A stretch of DNA of 33,894 nucleotides, taken from an uncultured Alistipes sp. (GTDB lineage Bacteria > Bacteroidota > Bacteroidia > Bacteroidales > Rikenellaceae). Positions 1 through 5,906 of this stretch are shown piece after piece (the first letter of the stretch is position 1; each line of letters opens with the position of its first letter). The stretch spans positions 1-33,894 of the forward strand of contig CAAGHX010000232.1 in assembly GCA_900769745.1 (NCBI GenBank), in the 5' to 3' direction. Below the pieces are notes generated by a model. That model ran no database searches. It was not told where the DNA came from and saw only the letters and a program-made list of their open reading frames with translations. The position numbers were made by a program, and so were the translations under genes.

Positions 1-326
1 CCAGCTGTAACGTTCTTCAAACCTACACCGATAAGAGCCTGAGCCAATACGGTTGCAGTTGTTGTACCATCACCAGCGTCGTCGTTAGTCTTAGAGGCAA
101 CCTCCTTAACCATCTGAGCACCCATATTTGCAAAGTGATCCTCCAACTCAATCTCCTTAGCTACTGACACACCGTCCTTTGTGATCTGAGGTGCACCAAA
201 CTTCTTCTCGATAATCACGTTACGACCCTTAGGACCGAGTGTTACCTTAACGGCATTTGCCAATGCGTCAACGCCCTCCTTGAGAAGGTCGCGAGCCTCT
301 ACATTATATTTAATCTCCTTTGCCAT
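1..326 (-). CDS. groEL: Chaperonin GroEL, N-terminal 108 residues (runs off the window)
   Basis: GroEL forms the double-ring ATP-driven folding chamber of the cytosol and works with the GroES cap. Only the first 108 codons are present; the gene continues beyond base 1. The protein starts MAKEIKYNVEARDLL and contains the family blocks TLGPKGRNVIIEK (near residues 30-42) and the nucleotide-binding signature DGTTTATVLAQAL (near residue 86 onward). The start is the ATG at 326, just after an A-rich leader with no Shine-Dalgarno sequence. It lies 41 bases downstream of groES and in the same direction, so the two are almost certainly co-transcribed. Identification is secure; only completeness cannot be judged. 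Confidence 0.97.
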   Translation of the reverse strand, partial: MAKEIKYNVEARDLLKEGVDALANAVKVTLGPKGRNVIIEKKFGAPQITKDGVSVAKEIELEDHFANMGAQMVKEVASKTNDDAGDGTTTATVLAQALIGVGLKNVTA

Positions 327-367
327 CTTTTCAAAAAAAATTACTCTGTTAAAAAATCAGCCACACA

Positions 368-634
368 TTAGCAAATTGCCAAGATGTCGCTCTGCTTCAT
401 GATGAGGTAGTCAGTACCATCTACATTGATCTCAGTACCAGCGTACTTGCCGTAGATAACTGTATCGCCCTCCTTAACCTCCATCTTAACATCTGCAGTG
501 CCAGGGCCAACGGCTACTACCTTACCCATAAGGGGCTTCTCCTTTGCTGTGTCAGGAATAAACAAACCGCCTGCGGTCTTCTCCTCTGCCGGATTGGGCA
601 ATACCAATACACGGTCTGAAAGTGGTTTAATCAT
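368..634 (-). CDS. groES: Co-chaperonin GroES
   Basis: GroES is the heptameric lid of the GroEL chamber. The 88-residue product is slightly shorter than the E. coli protein, as is usual in Bacteroidetes. It begins MIKPLSDRVLVLPNPAEEKT, includes the mobile-loop segment around GGLFIPDTAKEKP (residues 22-34), and ends with the typical EVKEGDTVIYGKYAGTEI and LIMKQSDILAI blocks. It is the first gene of a groES-groEL operon. Upstream, a -24/-12-like element (729-744) and a palindrome (790-802) suggest regulation by sigma-54 and an enhancer-binding activator. No CIRCE repeat for HrcA is visible. Confidence 0.98.
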   Translation of the reverse strand: MIKPLSDRVLVLPNPAEEKTAGGLFIPDTAKEKPLMGKVVAVGPGTADVKMEVKEGDTVIYGKYAGTEINVDGTDYLIMKQSDILAIC

Positions 635-728
635 AATCGTAGTTTTTTATTGTTAAATTTGTTAATTACTTCATCAAAGCTGCGGGGCCATAGCCTTAGC
701 CAACCATCGCAGCAACGATTCATTTATG

Positions 729-744
729 AACAACAGGTGTGCCA
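729..744 (-). promoter_or_regulatory. Sigma-54-like -24/-12 promoter for groES-groEL
   Basis: On the minus strand the sequence reads TGGCAC-ACCTG-TTGTT. This matches the sigma-54 consensus TGGCAC-N5-TTGCW at the whole -24 part and the TTG of the -12 part; the expected C is T. Transcription would start near 718, leaving a leader of about 85 bases before the groES ATG at 634. The -24 half is also one arm of a perfect 8-bp inverted repeat (740-747 / 751-758). Sequence match only. Confidence 0.5.
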
Positions 745-789
745 AAACCTTTTTGGCATATATTTCTGCCATCGGCTACGCCCTGCGTA

Positions 790-802
790 TGACAAAATGT
801 CA
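790..802. promoter_or_regulatory. Palindrome upstream of groES, candidate activator site
   Basis: A perfect TGACA-AAA-TGTCA palindrome (TGACATTTTGTCA on the minus strand). Its centre is about 47 bp upstream of the centre of the -24-linked inverted repeat and about 78 bp upstream of the predicted start point. That is a plausible distance for an enhancer-binding activator of sigma-54 RNA polymerase. No other copy was noticed in the window. Confidence 0.4.
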
Positions 803-902
803 CACTCGGCTCTCTTTTCTGCCTCCGAGAAATTAAACTGCCATTCAAAGTGCGAAGTTTGCAAAATTATTTGTAATTTTCGCCACGAAATTGATTTTTA
901 TT

Positions 903-2789
903 ATGAAAAAACTACTTCTGACTCTATTTTTCGCAACATTTATAGGCATATCATCGCTTTTGGCACAGGCCATCGACTACGATAAGCTCGCTCCCCACCC
1001 TCGCATCTTGCTCCGAAACGGCGATGTGACAGCTATGAAGGAGTATGTGGCACAGTCGCCCAACGCCAAGAGCGTTCACAACTTCATAATCGCCGAGGCC
1101 GACAAAATGCTCGACGCAGCCCCCGTTGAGAGGGTGATGACAGGCCGTCGCCTGCTTAGCATCTCGCGCACTGCGTTGAAGAGAATTTTCTACCTCTCTT
1201 ATGCATTTGTCACAACCGAAGATAAGCGCTACGCAGCCCGTGCCGAGAAGGAGATGTTGGCACTGAGCGAATTCTCAGATTGGAACCCATCGCACTTTTT
1301 GGACGTAGGCGAGGCTACACTCGCTATGGCCATAGGTTACGACTGGTTGTATAAATATTTGTCGGTTCACTCGCGCAGCATAATCGGCACAGCCATCTAC
1401 GAGAAGGGCTTGCTCGCCTCGGAGAACGACGCTCACGCTTGGTTCTTCAAGAGCAACAATAACTGGAATCAGGTGTGCAACGCAGGTATGATTTATGGCG
1501 CACTGGCCACTATGGAGCGCTCACCCGAGTACTGCAAGAACCTCATTGCTAAGTGCTTGGAATCAAACCCCATAGCTCAGAAGAGCTACGACCCCAATGG
1601 CGCATATCCCGAGGGATACGGCTACTGGGACTATGGCACAGGCTTCGAGGTTATGCTCGTTGCGGCGTTGCAGTCGGCATTGGGCACCGATGCTGGCATC
1701 ACCTCACAGCAGAGCTTTATGCGCACGGCCGACTTTATGACATATATGGTGGCTCCTTCGGGCTTGCCATTCAACTACTTCGATAGCGGACTTAGCTGCT
1801 ATTGCGTGCCCTCGAAATATTGGTTTGCACGCCAGCTGCAGGACGCCTCTATCGTGGCCGTTGACGAGAAGTTTGTTCGCGAGGGACGCATCCCTAACGA
1901 CCGCTTGTTACCTATCTATATATTGTTCGGTTCGAGCATCGACCTCAGCCAGGCAAAGTTCCCATCGAAGAAGAGCTGGAGCGCACAGGGCGAGGTACCA
2001 CTATATATCTACCGCAGCGGCTGGAGCAGTGCCGACGACACCTACTTCGCCATCAAGGGCGGTAAGGCATCGAGCAACCACGGCCATATGGACGCCGGCT
2101 CGTTTGTCTATGAGTACGACGGCGTACGCTGGGCTGTGGATTTGGGCCAGCACGATTATAACCGCCTCGAGCAGGCAGGTATCAGCCTCTGGGATATGAG
2201 CCAAAAGAGCGAGCGCTGGAGCATCTTCCGCATTGGCGCAGAGTCGCATAACACCCTCACCTTCAATGGCCAGCGCCACGAGGTGAACGGCAAGGCCGAG
2301 ATTACTGAGACCTTCGATACTCAGCGCAGCAAGGGTGCTGCTATCGATATGACAGCTGTATTTGCCCCCTATGCCAACGAGGTTACACGCCGCGCCGAGC
2401 TCGACAAGAACGACCACCTCACCATCACCGACCACATCGTTGCGGGTGATGCCGCTACCAAGGTCGAGTGGAAGATGGCCACCCACGCAAAGGCCGAGCT
2501 TCTCACGCCTCAGATTATTATGCTCACACAGGACGGCAAGACTATGTACCTTAAACTTAATAGTCGCCTCGATGCCACAGCCAAGATTTGGCCCGAGCAC
2601 AAGTATCTCGACTGCGAGCTTAAGGACGAGGGTGTCACACGTGTAGGTTTCGAAATTCTGCTCAAGGCTGGCGAGAGTGCCGATGTCGAGGTTGCGCTTA
2701 CGCCCATCAAGAAGAAGGGATTCAAGATTGCGCTTCCGAAGAATATGCCTAAACTCAACATTCTCAAAAACCGCAAGGCCGAGAAATAG
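903..2789 (+). CDS. Heparinase II/III-family polysaccharide lyase
   Basis: A 628-residue secreted protein with the architecture of heparinase II/III lyases: signal peptide (about residues 1-22, ending SLLAQA), an N-terminal alpha/alpha-toroid, and a C-terminal beta-sandwich. The toroid carries NNNWNQVCNAG (from residue 185); the beta-sandwich opens with the hallmark NHGHMDAGSF (from residue 392). These enzymes cleave uronic-acid polysaccharides by beta-elimination in the periplasm. The PL family (12, 15, 17 or 21) and substrate cannot be fixed by eye. The ATG at 903 is chosen over an in-frame TTG at 891 because it begins a normal MKKLLL signal peptide. It stands alone, divergent from groES, with no SusC/SusD or sulfatase beside it. 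A GH88 hydrolase that could process its unsaturated products lies at 19788-20936. Confidence 0.85.
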   Translation: MKKLLLTLFFATFIGISSLLAQAIDYDKLAPHPRILLRNGDVTAMKEYVAQSPNAKSVHNFIIAEADKMLDAAPVERVMTGRRLLSISRTALKRIFYLSYAFVTTEDKRYAARAEKEMLALSEFSDWNPSHFLDVGEATLAMAIGYDWLYKYLSVHSRSIIGTAIYEKGLLASENDAHAWFFKSNNNWNQVCNAGMIYGALATMERSPEYCKNLIAKCLESNPIAQKSYDPNGAYPEGYGYWDYGTGFEVMLVAALQSALGTDAGITSQQSFMRTADFMTYMVAPSGLPFNYFDSGLSCYCVPSKYWFARQLQDASIVAVDEKFVREGRIPNDRLLPIYILFGSSIDLSQAKFPSKKSWSAQGEVPLYIYRSGWSSADDTYFAIKGGKASSNHGHMDAGSFVYEYDGVRWAVDLGQHDYNRLEQAGISLWDMSQKSERWSIFRIGAESHNTLTFNGQRHEVNGKAEITETFDTQRSKGAAIDMTAVFAPYANEVTRRAELDKNDHLTITDHIVAGDAATKVEWKMATHAKAELLTPQIIMLTQDGKTMYLKLNSRLDATAKIWPEHKYLDCELKDEGVTRVGFEILLKAGESADVEVALTPIKKKGFKIALPKNMPKLNILKNRKAEK

Positions 2790-2865
2790 ATTTCTAACAT
2801 AAGGACTTTTTTCACATCACCACAGGATAAAGTTTTGGCAAATAATGCATTTTTTTCGCAATTTA

Positions 2866-2897
2866 TTTGGATTATATCACAGAACCTAGTATATTTG
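2866..2897 (+). promoter_or_regulatory. Bacteroidetes-type promoter of tRNA-His
   Basis: TTTG at 2866-2869, a 20-base spacer, then TATATTTG at 2890-2897. This is a full match to the Bacteroidetes primary-sigma consensus TTTG-N19-21-TAnnTTTG, about 30 bases before the mature tRNA. The tRNA-Arg gene has the same boxes with identical spacing. Confidence 0.85.
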
Positions 2898-2927
2898 CAA
2901 CCGATTTGAGAAATCAAGTCGTAAATG

Positions 2928-3001
2928 GTGGATGTAGCTCAGTCGGTTAGAGTGACGGATTGTGGTTCCGAAGGTCGTGGGTTCGAATCCCATCTTCCAC
3001 C
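2928..3001 (+). tRNA. tRNA-His (anticodon GTG)
   Basis: A 74-base cloverleaf. Acceptor strands GTGGATG/CTTCCAC, D stem GCTC/GAGT, anticodon loop TTGTGGT with GTG (His), T stem GTGGG/CCCAT around TTCGAAT, and discriminator C. The base before position 1 is G (2927), consistent with the G-1 identity element that pairs with C73. CCA is not encoded. Two mismatches are present: T-T in acceptor pair 6-67 and A-A in pair 27-43. A terminator follows directly. The last 21 bases of the gene plus the next bases recur at 3200-3222. Confidence 0.95.
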
Positions 3002-3014
3002 CATAAAAAGCAGA

Positions 3015-3041
3015 CGCAAGGTGAAAACCTTGCGTTTTTTT
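3015..3041 (+). terminator. Rho-independent terminator of tRNA-His
   Basis: Perfect 8-bp stem CGCAAGGT/ACCTTGCG with a GAAA tetraloop, followed by seven T (3035-3041). Confidence 0.92.
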
Positions 3042-3145
3042 GTTATTAGTGTTTCTTGCCTATAAATAGTCAGAATCACTCACAACAAAAATTCCGCTTT
3101 CAGCGCTCTGCTTTTTTTGGTGCAAAGGGAAATTGTTGGTGGGTT

Positions 3146-3185
3146 GCGAGGATAAAATAATATTTATTTTCAGAGGTATCCTCGC
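3146..3185. repeat. 9-bp inverted repeat inside the tRNA-His scar
   Basis: GCGAGGATA at 3146-3154 and TATCCTCGC at 3177-3185, separated by 22 A/T-rich bases that are themselves partly palindromic. It is followed at once by a small CGGC-TTC-GCCG hairpin (3188-3198) that abuts the duplicated tRNA end. Role unknown; a terminator or the end of a lost element are both possible. Confidence 0.5.
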
Positions 3186-3199
3186 TTCGGCTTCGCCGG

Positions 3200-3222
3200 T
3201 CGAATCCCATCTTCCACCCATA
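3200..3222 (+). repeat. Duplicated 3' end of tRNA-His (att-like direct repeat)
   Basis: These 23 bases are identical to 2983-3005: the 3' part of the T arm, the acceptor 3' strand, the discriminator, and four bases beyond. Identity starts inside the T loop, where tyrosine integrases often cross over in tRNA genes. The copies are 217 bp apart. Each is followed within about 12 bases by a terminator with a GAAA loop (3015-3041 and 3234-3265). No complete second tRNA and no integrase is present. The simplest reading is the scar of an integrative element or a partial tRNA duplication. Confidence 0.75.
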
Positions 3223-3233
3223 GAACAAGCAAG

Positions 3234-3265
3234 AAGGTGTTGAGAAATCAACACCTTTTGTTTTT
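3234..3265 (+). terminator. Rho-independent terminator after the tRNA-His remnant
   Basis: Perfect 10-bp stem AAGGTGTTGA/TCAACACCTT with a GAAA loop (3244-3247), then TTGTTTTT. It has the same layout as the terminator of the intact tRNA-His but an unrelated stem sequence. The rest of 3006-3427 shows no convincing gene. Confidence 0.85.
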
Positions 3266-3365
3266 ATTGTATCTCCGCAAACTTGTTTGCAAGGAGATAT
3301 GATAAAGACAAAAATGGTTGCGTAGCAACTTCTTGCGCAGTGCGTTCACAATTCGCCCCCAACAC

Positions 3366-3405
3366 AAAAAAACAAACCTACCCAACACTTACATTAGGTA
3401 GGTTT
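3366..3405 (-). terminator. Terminator of the tamB-exbBD-tonB-DUF1573 run
   Basis: Arms AAACCTACC (3374-3382) and GGTAGGTTT (3397-3405) form a 9-bp stem. On the minus strand the stem is followed by a T tract from the A run at 3366-3372. It lies 23 bases after the stop of the last leftward gene. Confidence 0.85.
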
Positions 3406-3427
3406 ATTATATAAGGTATATAGGGCG

Positions 3428-3835
3428 CTAACGCTTGCGCTCCTTGAACTTGTCCAGCGAATTACCTTGAATTGTTATAAGGCGCACCTCTTCACTACAG
3501 TTGCTGTAGATCTGCAGCACACGATGGAAGATACCCGCCTCGACCTTGTGCGGTTGATATATGACCTTAATCACACCCGCCTCGCCAGGCTTGACTGGCT
3601 TACGAGAGTAGTCCATATCCATACACGAACACGATTTGGTAATCTTCTTTATAACAAGCGGTGCATCGCCCTCGTTGACAAAGCGAAACTCTTTGATCAA
3701 ATCGCCACCCTTGCGAGGTACATCACCAAAGTCGTGAGAGGTACGGTCAAAGACCATCACCGGCCCTTTCTTCGATTGAGCCGACACCGACACTGCCACC
3801 ACAACAAGCAGTACGCATAGCAATAATCTCTTCAT
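3428..3835 (-). CDS. DUF1573 periplasmic protein
   Basis: A 135-residue secreted protein: signal peptide ending near SVSAQ (residues 16-20), then a single immunoglobulin-like DUF1573 domain with the typical opening FDRTSHDFGDV, the segment EFRFVNEGDAPLVIKK, and the central CSCMD motif. The family is abundant in Bacteroidetes; it belongs to the ASH/MSP-like folds and has no established biochemical role. It is the last gene of the leftward run, 8 bases after tonB, and is followed by a terminator. The tail is basic (FKERKR). Membership of the family is clear, but function is unknown. Confidence 0.88.
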   Translation of the reverse strand: MKRLLLCVLLVVVAVSVSAQSKKGPVMVFDRTSHDFGDVPRKGGDLIKEFRFVNEGDAPLVIKKITKSCSCMDMDYSRKPVKPGEAGVIKVIYQPHKVEAGIFHRVLQIYSNCSEEVRLITIQGNSLDKFKERKR

Positions 3836-3843
3836 ACTAACCG

Positions 3844-4521
3844 CTAATTGAGTCTAAAGTTATATGTGATAGTACCGCCCTGCACAAAGCTACGGCTCTC
3901 GGTGAAGCGTGCGCGCTTGGCCGCCTCGATAGCAGCTGCGATAAGTGCCGCATCGGACGAGGTGGAACCCTTGGGTTCGAATGCCGCCGAGGTAACCTTA
4001 CCGTGCTGGTCAACAGCTACACGCACAACAATCTTACCACTCGCATTGCCCGGGTAAGATGGCTTGGGCAGATTACCCACCAAGCCTCGACCACGAAGTC
4101 CCTCGTCCAACTGGTCGTTACCAATTGGGTTGAGGCCGCCGCCATCGCCGCTAGCCAGGTTCTCATCGCCCTCACGTGCTGTGGGGTTGCCCAAATCCTC
4201 GGGCTCGTCCACACCACCCTTGTTGCTATGGAATATGGCACGACGGTTGACAGTCTGGGTCTTCTGGTCGGTGCCAGTCACCTGCTGTGTGTTGTCCTTT
4301 GTTGAGAGGTTTTGATGACGAGGAGCCTGAGTGGTCACCACAGGGCGCTGGGGCTGACGCGGAGGCTGATCGACGAGTACAATCTCCATAGGTGGCCTCT
4401 CGATCACCTTCAAGGGGATATATACCATCAACATCAACGCCGCAACCGCCACAGTGTATATCGCCGCAGCAACACCACCGTAAAGTTTGGGTCTATCGTC
4501 GTTTTCGTCGTAATAATTCAT
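3844..4521 (-). CDS. tonB: TonB-family energy transducer
   Basis: TonB spans the periplasm and passes proton-motive energy from ExbB/ExbD to outer-membrane TonB-dependent (SusC-like) receptors. The 225-residue protein has a short acidic cytosolic tail (MNYYDENDDRPK), one membrane segment (about residues 15-37), a proline/glutamine-rich linker starting with PPRQPQRP, and a C-terminal TonB domain (about residues 150-225). That domain includes PSYPGNASGKIVVRVAVD and ends in a beta-strand (GGTITYNFRLN). It lies downstream of exbB and exbD but is separated from exbD by 206 bases that hold a structured repeat, unlike the 7-base gap between exbB and exbD. Which receptors it serves cannot be seen here. 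Confidence 0.92.
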   Translation of the reverse strand: MNYYDENDDRPKLYGGVAAAIYTVAVAALMLMVYIPLKVIERPPMEIVLVDQPPRQPQRPVVTTQAPRHQNLSTKDNTQQVTGTDQKTQTVNRRAIFHSNKGGVDEPEDLGNPTAREGDENLASGDGGGLNPIGNDQLDEGLRGRGLVGNLPKPSYPGNASGKIVVRVAVDQHGKVTSAAFEPKGSTSSDAALIAAAIEAAKRARFTESRSFVQGGTITYNFRLN

Positions 4522-4606
4522 AAGTCCTAAAATTCACAAATTGAATTTGGCTTCTATTTCTCGAGATTAGGCTTTCGAAATATCTTTCTGGGCCCATCTG
4601 CATTGG

Positions 4607-4729
4607 AAAATTTCTATAATGCTGGATAGTTTGAAGCTGCTCGAAGATTGGCAATCCGCAGCATACTCGACGTATGTGAGGAATTGCTAATCAAGGCAGA
4701 TGCCAAAATACCCGCATTAGAGGAATTTT
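4607..4729. repeat. Structured palindromic repeat element, copy A
   Basis: A roughly 123-bp element between exbD and tonB, homologous to 25396-25520. Near-inverted ends (AAAATTTCTATAATG against AAAATTCCTCTAATG on the other strand) enclose nested stems: AATGC 4618-4622 / GCATT 4714-4718; a 10-bp stem 4646-4655 / 4683-4692; and an apical hairpin CATAC 4662-4666 / GTATG 4672-4676. Unpaired boxes shared with copy B are TTTGAAGCTGCTCG (4630-4643), CCGCAG (4656-4661), TGAGGA (4677-4682) and AAGGCAGATGCCAAAATA (4693-4710). Its right end overlaps the exbD stop codon. It resembles a MITE- or REP-like element; no transposase is present. Confidence 0.85.
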
Positions 4730-5132
4730 AAGGTTGGGTAGCGGCTATAAGTTTATACCCATTATCCTTCGCAATATTCATCACCTGCACAATCTCATCC
4801 CACTCTACGGTCTTGTCGGCGTGGAGAGAGATAGTTGGCTCCTCCTGGCCCTCGAGGCGAGTCTTGAGTGCGCGGGCAATACCCTCACGCGAACCTACAT
4901 TATCAAGCTCGACGTAGTATATATAGCGACCTGCTCCTGCGTCCTTGATAGATACGGTTGTGATAGCCTTATCTTTGAGCTGGTTGGCGCTCTTTGGGAG
5001 CATCAACTTGATAGCGTTAGGATTGATGAGCGTGGTGGCTATAATCATAAAAATAAGCAAAAGGAACATCAAGTCGGTCATCGACGATGCCGAGTATGAG
5101 CTGTCCACTTTTGAACCTCGTTTGATTGCCAT
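4728..5132 (-). CDS. exbD: ExbD/TolR-family biopolymer transporter
   Basis: ExbD is the single-span partner of ExbB in the proton-driven motor that energises TonB. The 134-residue protein has a short polar N-terminus, a transmembrane helix (about residues 18-38) holding the proton-pathway aspartate in SMTDLMFLLLIFMI (D20), and a periplasmic domain ending GYKLIAATQP. The length is normal for Bacteroidetes ExbD. It lies 7 bases after exbB, so co-expression is near certain. The stop codon falls inside the terminal repeat of element A, so the insertion lies exactly at the gene end. The protein tail looks ordinary, so no truncation is evident. Confidence 0.93.
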   Translation of the reverse strand: MAIKRGSKVDSSYSASSMTDLMFLLLIFMIIATTLINPNAIKLMLPKSANQLKDKAITTVSIKDAGAGRYIYYVELDNVGSREGIARALKTRLEGQEEPTISLHADKTVEWDEIVQVMNIAKDNGYKLIAATQP

Positions 5133-5139
5133 AGCTTAA

Positions 5140-5838
5140 TTATTTAACAGGTTGATTCAAGATATCCATAAATGCGATTGAGTTGGCCTCCATCTGGAAC
5201 ACGAGCTTCTCGATGCGAGCTACCAAGTAGTTGTAACCGAAGTATGCAGGGATACCCACAACAAGACCCGCAACGGTTGTAACCATCGCTACGTACATAC
5301 CACCCGAGAGGAGTGACATATCGACAGTACCACCTGCAGCGGCCATATCCATAAAGGTCTGCACCATACCGATAACTGTACCCAAGAAACCAATCATTGG
5401 AGCACCACCGGCGATAGTAGCCAAGAATGGAAGACCGTTCTCGAGCTTCGAAACCTCCAAGTTAGCCACATTCTCGATAGCTGTCTGGATGTCGCTCATA
5501 GGACGACCAATGCGCTCGATACCCTTCTCGATCATACGAGCGATAGGAGTGTTTGTCTTGCGGCACAAATCAACCGCAGCACGAATCTTACCATCAGAGA
5601 TGTAGTCGCGGATGCGATTCATAAAGTTCATATCAAGACCCGATGCCTTGCGGATAGCCATAAAACGCTCCACAAAGATAAACACTGTAACACCGCCCAA
5701 GATAAGCAGTGGCCACATAAGCCAGCCACCCTTAGAGAAGAGCTCCCAAAGGCCCATACGAGTTACCTCCTCGGCAGCTGCTGCGGCTACCTCACCTGTT
5801 GCTGCGACCGTCTCGGCCGCCTGAATAAATTCAATCAT
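5140..5838 (-). CDS. exbB: ExbB/TolQ/MotA-family proton channel
   Basis: ExbB forms the pentameric inner-membrane channel that, with ExbD, uses the proton gradient to drive TonB. The 232-residue protein has an alanine-rich N-terminus (MIEFIQAAETVAATGEVAA), a first membrane helix (about residues 35-57, LMWPLLILGGVTVFIFVERF), a cytosolic segment with the family arrangement of SKLENGLPFLATIAGGAPMI, and two further helices around GFLGTVIGMVQTFMDMA and YVAMVTTVAGLVVGIPAYFGY. It follows tamB by 67 bases and precedes exbD by 7. It could serve a Tol-type function instead of the TonB system, but the adjacent tonB argues for ExbB. Confidence 0.93.
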   Translation of the reverse strand: MIEFIQAAETVAATGEVAAAAAEEVTRMGLWELFSKGGWLMWPLLILGGVTVFIFVERFMAIRKASGLDMNFMNRIRDYISDGKIRAAVDLCRKTNTPIARMIEKGIERIGRPMSDIQTAIENVANLEVSKLENGLPFLATIAGGAPMIGFLGTVIGMVQTFMDMAAAGGTVDMSLLSGGMYVAMVTTVAGLVVGIPAYFGYNYLVARIEKLVFQMEANSIAFMDILNQPVK

Positions 5839-5906
5839 AGTTTTTCTTTTAATTTATTTAAGTTATCAATTTTGTTTTCAACTAATACATCACACTAGAT
5901 TGTAGC

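Noticed and set aside
850..900. TAnnTTTG promoter for the heparinase-family lyase
   Set aside because: Only near matches (TAATTTTC at 874-881) without a TTTG at the right distance, so no promoter is called.
635..902. CIRCE/HrcA operator upstream of groES
   Set aside because: Looked for TTAGCACTC-N9-GAGTGCTAA on both strands; no match. The palindromes found are of other types.
650..985. 111-codon frame upstream of the lyase gene
   Set aside because: It overlaps the groES control region and the lyase start in another frame and resembles no protein.
3060..3254. 64-codon minus-strand frame between tRNA-His and the DUF1573 gene
   Set aside because: It reads backwards through the duplicated tRNA end and a terminator; no coding features.
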